From positions 30,666,501 through 30,730,500 of the forward strand of contig BSBM01000299.1 in the NCBI GenBank assembly GCA_027924585.1: DNA of 64,000 nucleotides, in the 5' to 3' direction. A program made the translations under genes and the position numbers. Positions 52,790 through 64,000 of this stretch are shown here, piece by piece (position 1 is the stretch's first letter; every line of letters begins with the position of its first letter). This stretch comes from Larix kaempferi. Its lineage: Eukaryota > Streptophyta > Pinopsida > Pinales > Pinaceae. The notes beneath the pieces are model-generated. The model had not been told where the DNA came from, did no database searches, and worked only from the letters and a program-made list of their open reading frames with translations.

Positions 52790-53400
52790 AGTTGAAATCT
52801 GGATATGAACAACTACCAAAGGATAAACATATCCTACTTGACAATGTGATCATGTGCCAAGTAAACTAGCAAAAGATGAAGTCTTCTACTAAGTGGTAAA
52901 AATGAAGTGCTCTCTAAATCGGTGGTTTTAGGATAACCACAAACTTAGTGGTTTTGGATGACCACAAACCAAAATGGCTACTAGAAGCAACAAACATTGA
53001 TGTCTTCTACTAAATGGTGGTTTTAGGTTAACCACAAACCAAAAAGGTGGTTTTGGAGAACTACAAACAAACCTAGCATAAGAAACAAAAGGGGATGCCT
53101 TCTACTAAATGGTGGTTTTGAGCTAACCACAAACCCAAAAGGTAGTTTTAAGATGACCACAAACCAAAAGGTAGCAGAAGCAACCAAATATGTTGTTTTC
53201 TACTAAGAAGTGGTTTTAAGTTGACCATAAACCAAAAAGGTAGCAGAAGCAGCCAAAGCTTATATCTTCTATTAAGTGGTGGTTTTAGGCTAACCACAAA
53301 CGAAAAAGGTTAGCAGAAGATGATGTCGTCTACTAAATGGGTGGTTGTTGGATGACCACAAACCAAAAAGGTGGCTTTATGATGACCACAAACCAATGGT
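52790..53400 (-). repeat. element-5 GTGGTTTTAGG..AACCAC hairpin array
   Basis: About ten units of 40-70 bases contain GTGGTT-TTAGGAT-AACCAC (52922-52940), GTGGT-TTTGGATG-ACCAC (52948-52965), GTGGTT-TTAGGTT-AACCAC (53017-53035), GTGGTT-TTGAGCT-AACCAC (53112-53130), GTGGTT-TTAGGCT-AACCAC (from 53278) and weaker forms. Joined by ACAAACCAAAAAGGTAGCAG and CTTCTACTAA phrases. Non-coding. Same position relative to the purine tract as the copia-2 and copia-3 arrays. Confidence 0.88.
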
Positions 53401-54967
53401 TGCTCTGAAACATGGCTCTAACTCTATCTTCTGGTTACAGCTTTGACTCTCTCTCTGGCTCTCGGCTCTAGTTCTGATTGTGGCTCAAGCTTGCTTGTCC
53501 CGACAGATGATAGGGATTTGAAACTTGAAGCCTAACTATCAAAGAGGTATATTTGAGTGTTAGAACTAGACACAATACCTATCCAAACATCTCATAGTGG
53601 TTTTGAGTGTAAAAACTAGATACAGAATACCACAATTTGAACAATGAATTACCGAAAACACATCAAGCCTTTCAGTGTTGAGGGCTTCTTGCAACTCCAC
53701 CCTTTAACAGTAAGACTCAATCTCAGAAAATGGAGGGTGTCAGTTTCTATCGAGAATGCACCCAATACAATTCAACTTAATTTTATTTGACACTCACAAA
53801 AAACTATTGCAAGTACCAAGAAACAACTTATAAAAACACTATTTGCAAGTTACAAATTGTTGTTGAATCGATACAAGCTATAGGAAGGCTTTACTTCTCT
53901 GGAATTTGCCTCTGATAAGGAATCATGCAAGGTTTTGGTGGAGTGCACTATGGATTTGATGATGATCATTAATCAGAGAATTATAAACGATAGAATAATA
54001 TTGCACACGTATCCAAAAATGCTATACATAGAATTGAGAACTGTAAAAGATACAAAGTATGTAATAAAACCAATCAAACATTACAAATCCATCTGGCTAA
54101 CATTCACTTTTCCATCCATAACCATGACAAGTACAAGAAGGTCACTAGCGAGTAACTTTAAATCCAACCAAGAGAAATAGAGACCGACGGACTACCATAC
54201 ACCAAACCCCACACAATCATAGGCAAATTTGAACAAAGGCATGCAAGAATTTACGAGAGCCGAAGTCTTATCTTGTAGGGAAAGCAATTAAGAAACCTGA
54301 TTTTCCTATTGTTGAATAGTTAGTGAAATAGGTGGTTACCATTGAAAATTGTGGAGGGTAGATGATAGCATATGTGAAGCATTGTCGCACAGTTGTAGGC
54401 ATCATTTGGAACACCTTGAAATCACGTCAGCCATAGAAGTGCCAAAATTGAGGTGGCCCTTAGGGATTTCCATAGTTGGTGTGGCATCGACTATGGATCT
54501 GGAAGTTGGAGGGGTGTCATAACGATTCTATGCCAGCCATTGAATCATCTAGTCAAGCCATGGTCCCATGAAGTAGTCGTCAACATCCTCGGACATGGGC
54601 ACAAGAAATCCCTCATCCGCATTCTCTTCATGCTCATGAGCAAAGGGATTCATAATGAGAACTCTTTCAACACCTTCACAAATGAATCAACCATGGTATG
54701 ATCAACTCGTAGTTTAATAGAAACCCGAACCCATGCAACTCTGCTTCTATCTAGTGATCCCATCATTTGGCATTTATGAAGCAAATCTAAGAACAATGTT
54801 ACCAATACACTGCTTGGAAGAGGGCTCACACAACCTAGTCTCCAATAATTAATGGAAGAAAACAACAGCCAATGAAGCAGCATCATTGGCATCACAACAT
54901 TTTCTAGCAAACATGATTGCATTTCTCAAAGTGCACACTAATGCACAACTCATGGATCACAAGGTGA
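53401..54967 (-). other. element-5 body, non-coding
   Basis: Short frames on both strands (for example 54650-54922 minus, 54453-54701 plus) show no family resemblance that I can name. A GGCTCT/GCTCTAG-rich line lies at 53405-53485. Confidence 0.4.
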
Positions 54968-55231
54968 ATTCTGGAGGTGGCATTTTTTATGTAATCATTG
55001 CCTAAGCAAACCTATGTAATTGCCGCGCATCCACTATGCAAATAATAAACCTTTTCCAATCAGAAAAGCACTAGCATTCGCTCCATGGAATATGGCAATT
55101 CTGGAGGTGGCATTTCTTTTGTAATCCTTGCCTAAATGGACTTCTGTAAATGTCACACATCCAGTATGCAAATAATAAACCCTTTCCAATAAGAAAAGGC
55201 CCATGGGGATTACCTCCATGGAATATGGCAG
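54968..55231. repeat. 130-bp tandem duplication in element-5
   Basis: ATTCTGGAGGTGGCATTT at 54968 recurs at 55098. Both are followed by GTAATC.TTGCCTAA, TATGCAAATAATAAACC and CCATGGAATATGGCA. Units differ at some 20 positions. Confidence 0.8.
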
Positions 55232-56267
55232 TTGCTAAAACTAAATCCATTCCACCTTCAACAAAAAATGCATGACACGTACAAGGTCTTATCCAAGGTG
55301 TGTCTTCCCTCATCCTCTCAAAATTACGTCCAAATAGAACACATGGATAGAATAAACCAAGCCACGGGCTTTCACGATCTTCAACACAATCACATATCCT
55401 AGTAGTCTGAGGCTCAGTTGCAGGTGGCTCATGGTTTTCAGGAAGGTGTTCGCCACACTCTTAACATGTATGTACAGCCAACTGCGGAACCTACATGGGC
55501 TGATTAAACTCTCCAGGAGTTCCAAAAGTGCCAGGGAGTAGTCTACAGGAACATTTAGTGTAAATTCGGTCGATTTTTGTAAATCCAATGTTGTGATGCA
55601 TAGATCAGTTTGGGCATCATGGATCGTACTTCATGTGCCAATGATGGAGATCCTCTTCCCGTTGTTCTTCAGATTAGAAGTTGCGACTATGTGCCTTAAT
55701 GACCTAGGATAAAATGGAGATATAAATTCTAGTAGACAGAATCGAAAATATATTGCTTGTACAAATTTTTCATTTGCTTGCTCATTTTCTGGACAATTCC
55801 TTTGATTGATAGTCCTCTAAAGCTCTTGAAATTCTTCCAGCCACGAATCATATTCCTTTGCCCTCTCATTGTTCATTCTCACCGCACTATCTCAACACCC
55901 ACAAAGATAATATGCCTCAGGAGGAGAACATTAGAAGGCCTCAACTATAGTCGAGAAAATGCCTAACAGTGTAAGAGGTGTTAGTTAAGTTCGCAATCAA
56001 AGATCATCCCACTATCAATGTTTTGAATCTCATCAACCACCATCGTGCTGAAGATGATCAATTTCTCATATAGACCTAGTATTTCATTAATGTGAGGAGA
56101 TCACCAGTCACAAGATGGGATTCCACATGGGATATGGAGAGATGGAGGACTGGAGAGGATTAGATAATGCACAGGAAAGTCTATAGGCCTGAGGAGATAG
56201 TGCTCAGGTCTACAACAGAGGAGACAGGCTAGGAATCAATCTTACAAAAATGCTCATCAAACATTAG

Positions 56268-56366
56268 GGCTTTGGTACCATTGCTAGAACACCTAAAATA
56301 ATGATGAGCGTGAATGCCCTCAATGCCCATTTTTTCCATTAAAATGATATAATATCAATACATCTT
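56268..56366 (-). repeat. element-5 primer site and truncated 5' LTR
   Basis: Plus-strand GGCTTTGGTACCA (56268-56280) is the complement of a degenerate iMet primer site (two mismatches). TGCTAGAACACC.. from 56282 matches the left LTR to about 56366, then diverges. Confidence 0.6.
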
Positions 56367-59300
56367 AGGGTCTTACCCTAGCCTCCTTACTTTATAGGTT
56401 ACATGGGAGTCAATCAAGCAATGTATGTGGTCATATCTTTTGAATAAAGTCGAGTAGATAGTAGTGGACAACTAATTAATATAAAAATGGTCTCTATATT
56501 AATTAAGGCCCACTAAGTAGTTGATACTCATTAATTATGGAACCACAAGTAGTTAGGGGTAATGAATTGTTTTGTTAAGTATTGTTGTATTTGGAGTTTG
56601 GCTTAAATGAAAGAGCACCAAACTTTAAGAGGCAAGTGAACATTACTTTCTATTGAATTATCATAGCACAAGGATTTATACTATAACATTTCATTTTAAT
56701 TGTTTTTGGTTATTTTGCACTATAATTTTTTGTTTATTGCATTATAAATATCTATATATCATGTTTTGTTCTAAGTTTAAAGGTTATAGAACACTACACT
56801 TCTCAATCGTAACGGTTATATTGAACTATGGCTTAACATCTGAATGGTCCATAATCTCTATTTAAAGAACATGGAGGGTCATTTACTAATGACCAATTGT
56901 GAAAAGCTCGTACGTAAAATATTTTCATTTTGCATTAATATATTACCTCGGATAGCCTATTTTCCTCTCTGGGAGTCTTAACCATATAATACATTGGTGT
57001 GCCAATGTAGGATTTTTGTGTGAGTGATTGCTTAACGTGTTTGACCTATACAGAAGAACCATGTTTTAGTCAAACAATACAAGGGTTTGTATTCAAAGGT
57101 ATTTGGTCATAAATACTTCTTTGTAGATTACATAAACCTGGCAACTTAGGGTGGTTATCATTTTAAGCCATGTGAAATATTGTTGCAACTCTTTTTTAAT
57201 ATGGAAGATGAATTATAAATTCACACGAAAATTTGGACCGTAAAGTATCATGAATATTTTCCTCGTGACAAATTTTAACAAGTAAATGCAACAGTTAAAC
57301 TACTAGTTTAACTATGACTTTGAAGTTACATTCTTCTAAGTAAACCAAATTATATTCTTATGATAAGCTTGAACTAATTAACAGAATGCGATGCCCTTCC
57401 CTAGCTAGTATTTAATCAATTCATGAAGGACATTTGTTATTTTGCACTCCATCACTAGAGAAAAGAAATTCATCTTCAAAGACGGCTTAACATAGTTTCA
57501 TTCCCACTTTTGCATGAGAATGTTCAAGGCATAGAAAAGTTTCCCATGAAGATCAACAACAATGGCAGTTCAGTCTTTCAAACTAAATATACCGGATTCT
57601 TTAAACAAAATTTAGTGATATGGGAAGAAATTATACTTGATGGTTACATATTCAGGCACCAGTCTTGACAATATAACATTCATTAAAGATCACATTCAAA
57701 TAAAGAAGCACAAGGATAGTTGGAAAATCATGCACTCCTCTAGTCACTAGCATTATTAATGCCCAAGTCAGAAATTACTGAGACCCATGGCCAGAGATAT
57801 TGACTTTTTACAGAAAACACATTTTCTTATAAATTTTGATCTCTCGGACACTAGCATAATCGATACCCATGTGAGAAATTACAAAGAAATACCCTGTGGC
57901 TTGATTGCTCATAGGACCATCTCCCTACAAAATTTGAGCAAATAATGCATATAAGCTCAAGTAGTTTGAAGGCTCTCGGAATGATAGATGATCTTCTACC
58001 TTGTTATCCACTAAAATTGCACTTAGTGGATTCTGAGTGAACCGTCGAAGACTTGAACAATCTAATTGTTCATCACTAGTGTTCTAAGAGCCATCGGACC
58101 AAATTTTGGCCATTTTTCAAAAAAATTGCATGTCCATACCCCCATGGGGAATTGTAATAAGTTGGTCTAAGCATGATCTTTTTGTAACAGGCTTGGCTTA
58201 CCTTAGGTTTATCTGTCAAGGGAATACTCTAGAGTATTTTTTCCTTAGGAATTATGTGTTGTGTTTCAATGACGTATAATTCCTAATTTTTTCACTCACA
58301 CCTCCAAAGCTATAGTATTTTCCTTGGCGGTCAAACCTTGGGAGGTTATTAAATCCTAAGTGTCTATGTATTTTTACATGCTAGCCATCAAAAATGAGTC
58401 GTATGGACATGCACTAGGTCCCCTAGGAGTTTGAGTCAATTCCAAGGAAAATAATTTTTTCCGTGAACTTACGCCATTTTTAAATGGTTTAATTGGAAAT
58501 TTTCAAATTGTAATAAAAGTATGGTCTTGAGGCAGATTTTGGCGCGAGGGTGCTCATTTTTACGCTCTAAGCGTCCTCTTTACCCCATAGCCGACTCTTC
58601 CTATGTTTCGGGTGATTAAATTATCACTTGGAGCATATTTTCTTATTAGGGCGACAAAATGGCAAAGAAATGCTAACGATTCAACAAAATGCACCAAAAT
58701 ATCAAAAAATATATATATAATAAAAAAGCTATTGGCATGTGCCAAATGAGGTGGCATGGTTGTCTCTTATGGAAGGCAACTTCACGAGGAGAATAAAACA
58801 CATGTTTGAAAGTCATATCTTATGGATAATAAATGAATATTTTGAAAGGATCGCCATCCCTCTCACATGGGCGACTTGTTGTATGTGGCGGGCCATAAAT
58901 GGATGGTGATAAAACCAAGAGGGAGGTCGCCTACCTCATGAGAGGTGGTGCACCGTCCTTTGAAGTGGATCTCCATCATATCGATCACGTTTATCCTTTC
59001 ATTTTTCAATCCCATATTTTGCTCAAAGTCGCCCATATCATTCCATGTTAAGATATGCCCCATCTTTCATGAACTCACGCGTCGGATATGTGGTAGCAGG
59101 TTTATGGATGGTGGAGTTTACAAGGGAGAGATGCACTCCTCTTGCGAGGTGGCTGCCATCTCATCCCTCTCCACTCAAGTTACGACTTGATTCAAGGAGT
59201 AATCAACTCCTCATTTTTAGAGATGCACCCCCCTCATGATCTCCTTTTGAGTGTGCCCCCCTCCTTCTCCATTGGTTATTTAAACAAAGCATTGGGATCT

Positions 59301-61544
59301 CTTTTGCTCATGGTGAGAGAGGACCGAAGAGCCGATGAAGTTTGTACTCTTCTATTGTAATATTTTTTGTTGGAATAAAAAAGGCTTTGGAGGCAAATAT
59401 CTTGTGTCGGGCATCATTGTGTGTGGATGAACATTTGACGTTTTTATGAGGTAACCTGTATTGTTTTAGTTTCTTGTATCTTGTGGTTGAATGTTAGCCT
59501 TTCAAGGGGAGGTATCTCTCGGTAGGTAGGAGAATTTCTAGTTTGATTATTCTCTTTGTCAGTTTACTTTAGATCTCTCATACATGCATGTGCAATCTAA
59601 TTCGATTTCCATGCTTTCTGAGTTTCCATTGTAGGTAGCATCAATATTCGTTTTAATCATTTGTATGCAAGAAATTATTAGTTGACGCAGGTATCTAGCT
59701 CGAATGTTTGGCAGATCTAGTTTGACTCCTCCAATCTTCGAACAATTTCGCATAGTTCCTCCTCATTCCACTTGCAGGCTCCACAGCTCGGATATTCCCA
59801 AGCTTATGGCTTTTCTGCTATCTCTCTCTCCTTCACTTTAATTTAAACTCTCTTTGGTTATGGTTACTCTCATGCTTAAGTAAAATAGTTTCATTTGAAA
59901 AGAGTATTTTAAGAGTCTGATTTATTTGAGTATGTTGTTAGATCTAGGACTCTGAAGCCCTTTTTTGAGTAGATCTAACTTGATTAAGTACTTGTGCATA
60001 TTTCCTATCTTTCAGGTCTTAATATTTTTATGCTTCTAACGCTTTATTTGGCACATTTGATGCATTTTAGGTGGCTTGTTTCTTATTTTTATCGCCATAA
60101 CAAGAGGAGGTGCTGCTGGAAAATTGGAGATCTAAGCCATCCAAGGCTTCCCGGAGCAACATTCTTTCATCTTGTATCATTTCTGAAACCTTGTAAGCCT
60201 TTGGATCCGGATTCATAAGGACCAAAGGCAGCCACCTTCCAAAGTTTGTAAATTGTAATTAATAAAGGCAGGTGGGCTACCCAATGCCCACAGAACCCCC
60301 TGGGGGGTCCGTGTTGTTTTTTTTTTGTGTGTTTGATTTTTAGCTTAGTTCTTTTTTTCCTAGTTTTGTTAAAATAGATTAATCACTTCATTTCTAACTT
60401 TTCTTTACTTCTTTAAATCAACACATGCACACAATCCGCCCCAACAGGGTTGTATAGTTAGTGTTATTTGTTACTGCTACAGTCTTGCTTTCAATCTTGT
60501 ACTTTACAATTAACAAACATCAAAAACTAAATCCAATTGTGCATTCGTGAAGTACCGAAAGGGAAAAGAGAATTGTAGTCGTCAATAATTTTGTTGTTAC
60601 AATTTTTGTACATTATTAACAATAAAATCTAAGGCCGTGTATTCCCGAAATAAACTGAAAGGATTTGTCCCCTCCGGTAGGTGAAAAGAGATTCTTGGCC
60701 ATAAAATAATTTATTTTTTGTCTTAATAAAATTTACCAAGGCTTGAAATTCCGAGTATGCTCTTGACTGCTGCAGTTTAGTCCGATCAGTTGGTTAATCA
60801 GAAATGGATTTGAAGTGATTAGTTTAATGGGGCAATCCAATGAAAACTTGATCTCTAGATCTCGGGAGGTCGCGTGAAACTAACTACAGAGTCAATGGGC
60901 TACTTTAAGCAAGTTATGCCTAGCCCAGTTGGACCCTTGGTTTACTTGTCACTACGCTCAATTCGAAGGACTAAGTTGGAATTGGGCCAAACCAAGAACT
61001 AACCCACTCCTTAATCCACGCATCTAATAAAATCATTTAAAACTGGCCAACAAGACTTGCATCACTTTCACAACACAGCAGCACTCCAATTTATGTGACT
61101 CCATTTGGCAGTGGTCTAATCTGCAAACAATCAAACATTAAGTGAATCGATGTGTTAGATGGATGTATCTTTATTCATGATGTTGTAATTCATAATTGCA
61201 TTTCTTTGGTTCAGTATTAATTCACCTTCAAACTCATAGATTAATTTATTTCTCTAACTTAGCTTAAAAGCCTTGTTTGTTTTTCATAGGGACCACCCCC
61301 TTGGCTTCGCTAGGGGTTGGGCCTAGATGGAAAAGTTGAGTGTTGAGTGTTGAGTGACAGTATCTCAACTCTTTGCTTGCCCCCAAGGACGCACCTAGTG
61401 GCTTGAAGATTTCTGCCACACTAACGGTTAACCCCTTTTCCCCCGAGGTGAGTATCTGGCGGCAACATGCCTAAACCAAGGACTTGTAAACTTTTTAAAG
61501 TCAATATTTTTTGCCACTATTTGTCCCGCCCTCTAAACATACTA
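56367..61544. other. Long stretch without recognisable genes
   Basis: No frame has family resemblance. Two similar units near 57760-57850 and 57860-57935 share AGAAATTAC.GAGA/AAGAAATACCC and a CTCTCGGA end, and the phrase ACCCATRTRAGAAATT recurs at 63.03 kb. 58850-59400 is GC-richer with a TATA-like TTATTTAAAC (59276) and AATAAAAAAGG (59374), which could be an old LTR or promoter, but no partner is seen. At 60253-60310 AATAAAGGCAGG..GGGGGGTCC followed by a T run looks like a transcript or retroposon end; also unproven. Confidence 0.4.
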
Positions 61545-62395
61545 TTCAGATGTTATTGATGTTTTTCTTAACAAGCCATTCTCAGAAATTTTCTGCTGTC
61601 GCCATCTAAAATCAGAGCCTTTCATACTAATAACAACCCAAGAAAAATAATGGATACAAGAACAGTCCCACTTCAATCATAAAATATAATACAAGAAATA
61701 AAGACCCATTCTCATGCTTTTAATTCAAACTGACAGGAATCCAAGTTAATCAGTGTTTTCTTTGTGAATAAATAATAAAAAATTTGTTTAGAACCTCTTG
61801 AAATGCAGGGCACGATTACATGAAGTAAAGATGACACGATATATCTAACATGCGATTCTGGCTACAAAAATCATGTACAGTGTAATTGTATAAAACACCT
61901 TTCCTGTGGAACCAGCCATCAGGTTTATGCTCAAAGACCTTTTCACAGGAAGCTCACTAGCCATTAGGTTTGTTATCCCAAACTCATGCCACTTGTACTA
62001 TGAGAAAACTCCCCACCTTTCCTGTGGAACTAGTCATTAGCTTTATGGTTAAAAACCTTTTTCACAGGAAGCTCAATAGCCATTAGGATTGTTATCCTGA
62101 ACACATGCCACTTTTACTATGAGAAAAACTCCAATCCTGGTTATGAAATTACACTTCGCCACCCTAAAATGCTCACTCGCACTAACTTTTATTATAGAAA
62201 TGGCCTTTCTAAAACAATCTATAAAAGCAATGATTCTAGAAAAAGTATGGCCAAGTCTGATAAGCTGATCCAATGCAGATTGATAGATAAAGTGATGTAA
62301 GAGTTTGCAAATTGTAACATGATTTCTGGAGTGATCTTGCAAATCTACAGACAGTTAAACTTAACAAGCTCATCCAAGGAAATCCAGTTATGGAA
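61545..62395. repeat. Long direct duplication, copy A
   Basis: Aligns with 63235-63987 through shared phrases: AATAATGGATACAAGAAC, ACTGACAGGAATCC, TTGTGAATA, GATTACATGA, ATATCTAACA, TAGCCATTAGGTTTG, TTTTTCACAGGAA.CTC and CTCATCCAA.(G/T)AAATCCAGT. Diverged perhaps 25%. Inside copy A, 118-bp units (61898-62015 and 62016-62133, CCTTTCCTGTGGAAC..CTATGAGAAAA) are duplicated in tandem, which copy B lacks. On the minus strand the text resembles a 3' untranslated region, but no coding part is seen. Confidence 0.75.
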
Positions 62396-62751
62396 ACTTT
62401 ATAGCCATGTTTTTTCCAGTATATCAATTCGCTGAGTTACATCAATACTCTGTAAGACATACTAATTGCTTCTGGAATGCACTGTATTCAATTTTTGACC
62501 TGGAAATTGATAGCCTTTCTTATTAGGAGTCATGGATGAATAAACACCATTGTAGTAGAGTAAGCTGATTGCCAACCTCCATATCCCTGTTTGTAACACA
62601 GTTGATTCAACTTAGTAAATGAACAGTAGGGTACAGACATAAGTGAGTTGTAAACAACACAAGCCTGGCTGACAGCTGGAGTAGTTTTCACCATCCTTTC
62701 CCTCTGAACCGAGTTCCTTCCCATTGGAAGCTTCAGATTGATGCCCAATGC

Positions 62752-62820
62752 GAAGGTGACAATGCTGCTTACGGAATACTTTCAATGGGAAGGTGACAAT
62801 GCTGCTTACGGAATACTTTC
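62752..62820. repeat. Perfect 37-bp tandem duplication
   Basis: GAAGGTGACAATGCTGCTTA..ACTTTC at 62752 is repeated identically at 62789 over 32 bases. It is very recent, or kept by replication slippage or assembly. Confidence 0.85.
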
Positions 62821-63234
62821 ATCCTCTATCTGGGAGTTTTACTTTGACAGTTTGAACTTATTCCCATTTGAGGTTCCTCTGTAACTATCAGGGTATTGGA
62901 CTTTGGAGTTGGTTCAAAATTCCAAGGCTGATCTTAATCCAGATGCGCCACTCATTAAGGCATATTGAATATGACAAATATTCCATATGTGCAGTCATGA
63001 CATATGTTGAGCCTACCAAAAATTACAACTGAATACCCATATAAGAAATTGCAGAGGAAGATCCCATGGCAAGAAACATTGATTGTTAATAGAACAAATT
63101 TCCCTATAAATTTTGAATAAATGTCATATGTGATACTGCATTCAGCTAAATTCATTTAAAGCTCTCAGGAGTCGGAATAACAAATCTTCTGCCTAAATCT
63201 AAGCATTAAAAACTGCATTTGCCTCTCCAAAAAC

Positions 63235-63987
63235 ATTTTGTTTAAATATTATTGTAATTTTTTTAAACATGCCATTTTTAGAAAAAATCTGCTCTGAACC
63301 TCAAAAGTTGGTTCCTTTCAGTATAATAAGTAACGAAAAGTAAAAGTAAAAAATAATGGATACAAGAACAAATTCCAATTCAATAGTATATATAACACAA
63401 GAAATGAATCACCCATTGTCATGCTTTATTTCACACTGACAGGAATCCCTACACATTGGTCATCACTTTGTGAATAGAAAATGCAAGTACTGTTCAGAAC
63501 CTATATTGAAAATAGGGGCATGATTACATGATATATTAATATATCTAACACATCATACAGGGGCAACAGTTATATACAATACAAATGTTATCAGATGCTT
63601 TCTGCACATGAACTAGCCATTAGGTTTGTGGTCTAAACTTTTTCACAGGAACCTCGTCAGCATTAGATTTGCGATCTCAAACTCTTGCCACTCACATTAG
63701 AAGAAAATTCCCTTCCTGCTTATGATAGATACTAATGTTTCCACTCTACAAAAGCTAATACATCAATCATCAATGTAGAAATGGTCTGGCTGTAACAATA
63801 TGAAGATTGAAGAATCAATGGCTCCATAAAACTATTGCTAAGCTCGATAAACTCATCCAATAAACCCGGGTGTTGATTGATAATAGTCTATGTAACAGTT
63901 TGTATTGTGCTTTGTGGGTGACCCTTGCTATCTCCTGACAAATAAACTTGACGAGTTTATCCAATAAATCCAGTAATGCCTACTTTA
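63235..63987. repeat. Long direct duplication, copy B
   Basis: Partner of 61545-62395 in the same orientation, running nearly to the window end. It lacks the 118-bp internal duplication of copy A. No coding region is recognised. Confidence 0.72.
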
Positions 63988-64000
63988 TAGTAACATACCT

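Larger units (their letters stand above)
52538..56366 (-). mobile_element. element-5: non-coding LTR element with 3' hairpin array
   Basis: The left copy TGAAACACCCAAAATAAGG.. and right copy TGCTAGAACACCTAAAATAATG.. are direct repeats over about 85 bp (52538-52622 and 56282-56366), with ..TTTTTCCATTAA.ATGATA.AATAT.AATACATC in both. On the minus strand a purine tract precedes the left LTR and a degenerate iMet primer site (TGGTACCAAAGCC, 56268-56280) follows the right one, so the element reads right to left. The right (5') LTR is truncated after about 85 bp. The 3.5-kb body has no recognisable coding sequence. Copia affinity rests on the primer site only. Confidence 0.7.

Noticed and set aside
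53935-54180. 81-codon ORF in element-5
   Set aside because: No motif, no support; expected by chance in this length of DNA.
58863-59239. Overlapping ORFs on both strands
   Set aside because: Stops are simply sparse in a GC-richer stretch; no family resemblance on either strand.
60240-60320. AATAAAGGCAGG..CCCCCTGGGGGGTCC plus T-run as a retroposon or terminator end
   Set aside because: No target duplication, tail orientation or body to support it.

Overview
The window is plant nuclear DNA made almost entirely of transposable elements. The sequence suggests a large, slowly purged seed-plant genome, and a gymnosperm or conifer is my best guess. That guess rests on old LTR retrotransposons nested several deep, Athila/Tat-like Ty3 elements with a tRNA-Asp primer site, Ty1/copia elements primed by initiator tRNA-Met, a tRNA-derived SINE, and no convincing host gene. 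I recognise no rRNA, true tRNA gene, CRISPR array or bacterial-type operon.

Layout. (1) About 870-19711: a decayed minus-strand Ty3/gypsy element (gypsy-1), from gag at 19.4 kb to integrase at 1 kb. It is split by two plus-strand Ty1/copia insertions: copia-1 (4105-9715), which itself carries a third-level insertion at 6978-7335, and copia-2 (10371-17622, perfect 5-bp target duplication CTTCA). (2) 19712-25375: non-coding DNA with two blocks of GGGCATTTT-core minisatellite and other local repeats. (3) 25376-35381: copia-3, minus strand, perfect target duplication GAAAG, LTRs about 99% alike by eye. It contains a foreign plus-strand block with a long gag-like and coiled-coil reading frame (29091-31043). 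(4) 35387-39400: unique-looking DNA with a 210-bp SINE bounded by a 15-bp perfect duplication, and a broken minus-strand coding region of unknown kind. (5) 39396-about 43680: 5'-truncated copia-4. (6) About 45060-47800: minus-strand gypsy-2. (7) 48128-48699: a foldback or MITE-like element. (8) 49093-52537: plus-strand chromovirus-like gypsy-3, interrupted by a short LTR-like insertion (51377-51819) and cut off by element-5 (52538-56366, minus, non-coding, LTRs). (9) 56367-64000: no recognisable gene, but long diverged direct duplications.

The most unusual signal is shared by the three elements that carry little or no coding capacity (copia-2, copia-3, element-5). Each has arrays of short hairpins between its coding remnant or body and the polypurine tract of the 3' LTR. 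Repeat units differ between elements, but units keep a loop while both arms of the stem change together, for example ATGTATC-AGGTG-GATACAT beside ATGCATC-AGGTG-GATGCAT. That is the pattern expected of selected RNA (or DNA) structure. Copia-2 and copia-3 also share a roughly 3-kb mostly non-coding leader with tiny gag leftovers, so they look like members of one non-autonomous lineage mobilised by proteins from elsewhere.

All reading was by eye. Divergence figures are hand counts, and most domain boundaries are approximate.
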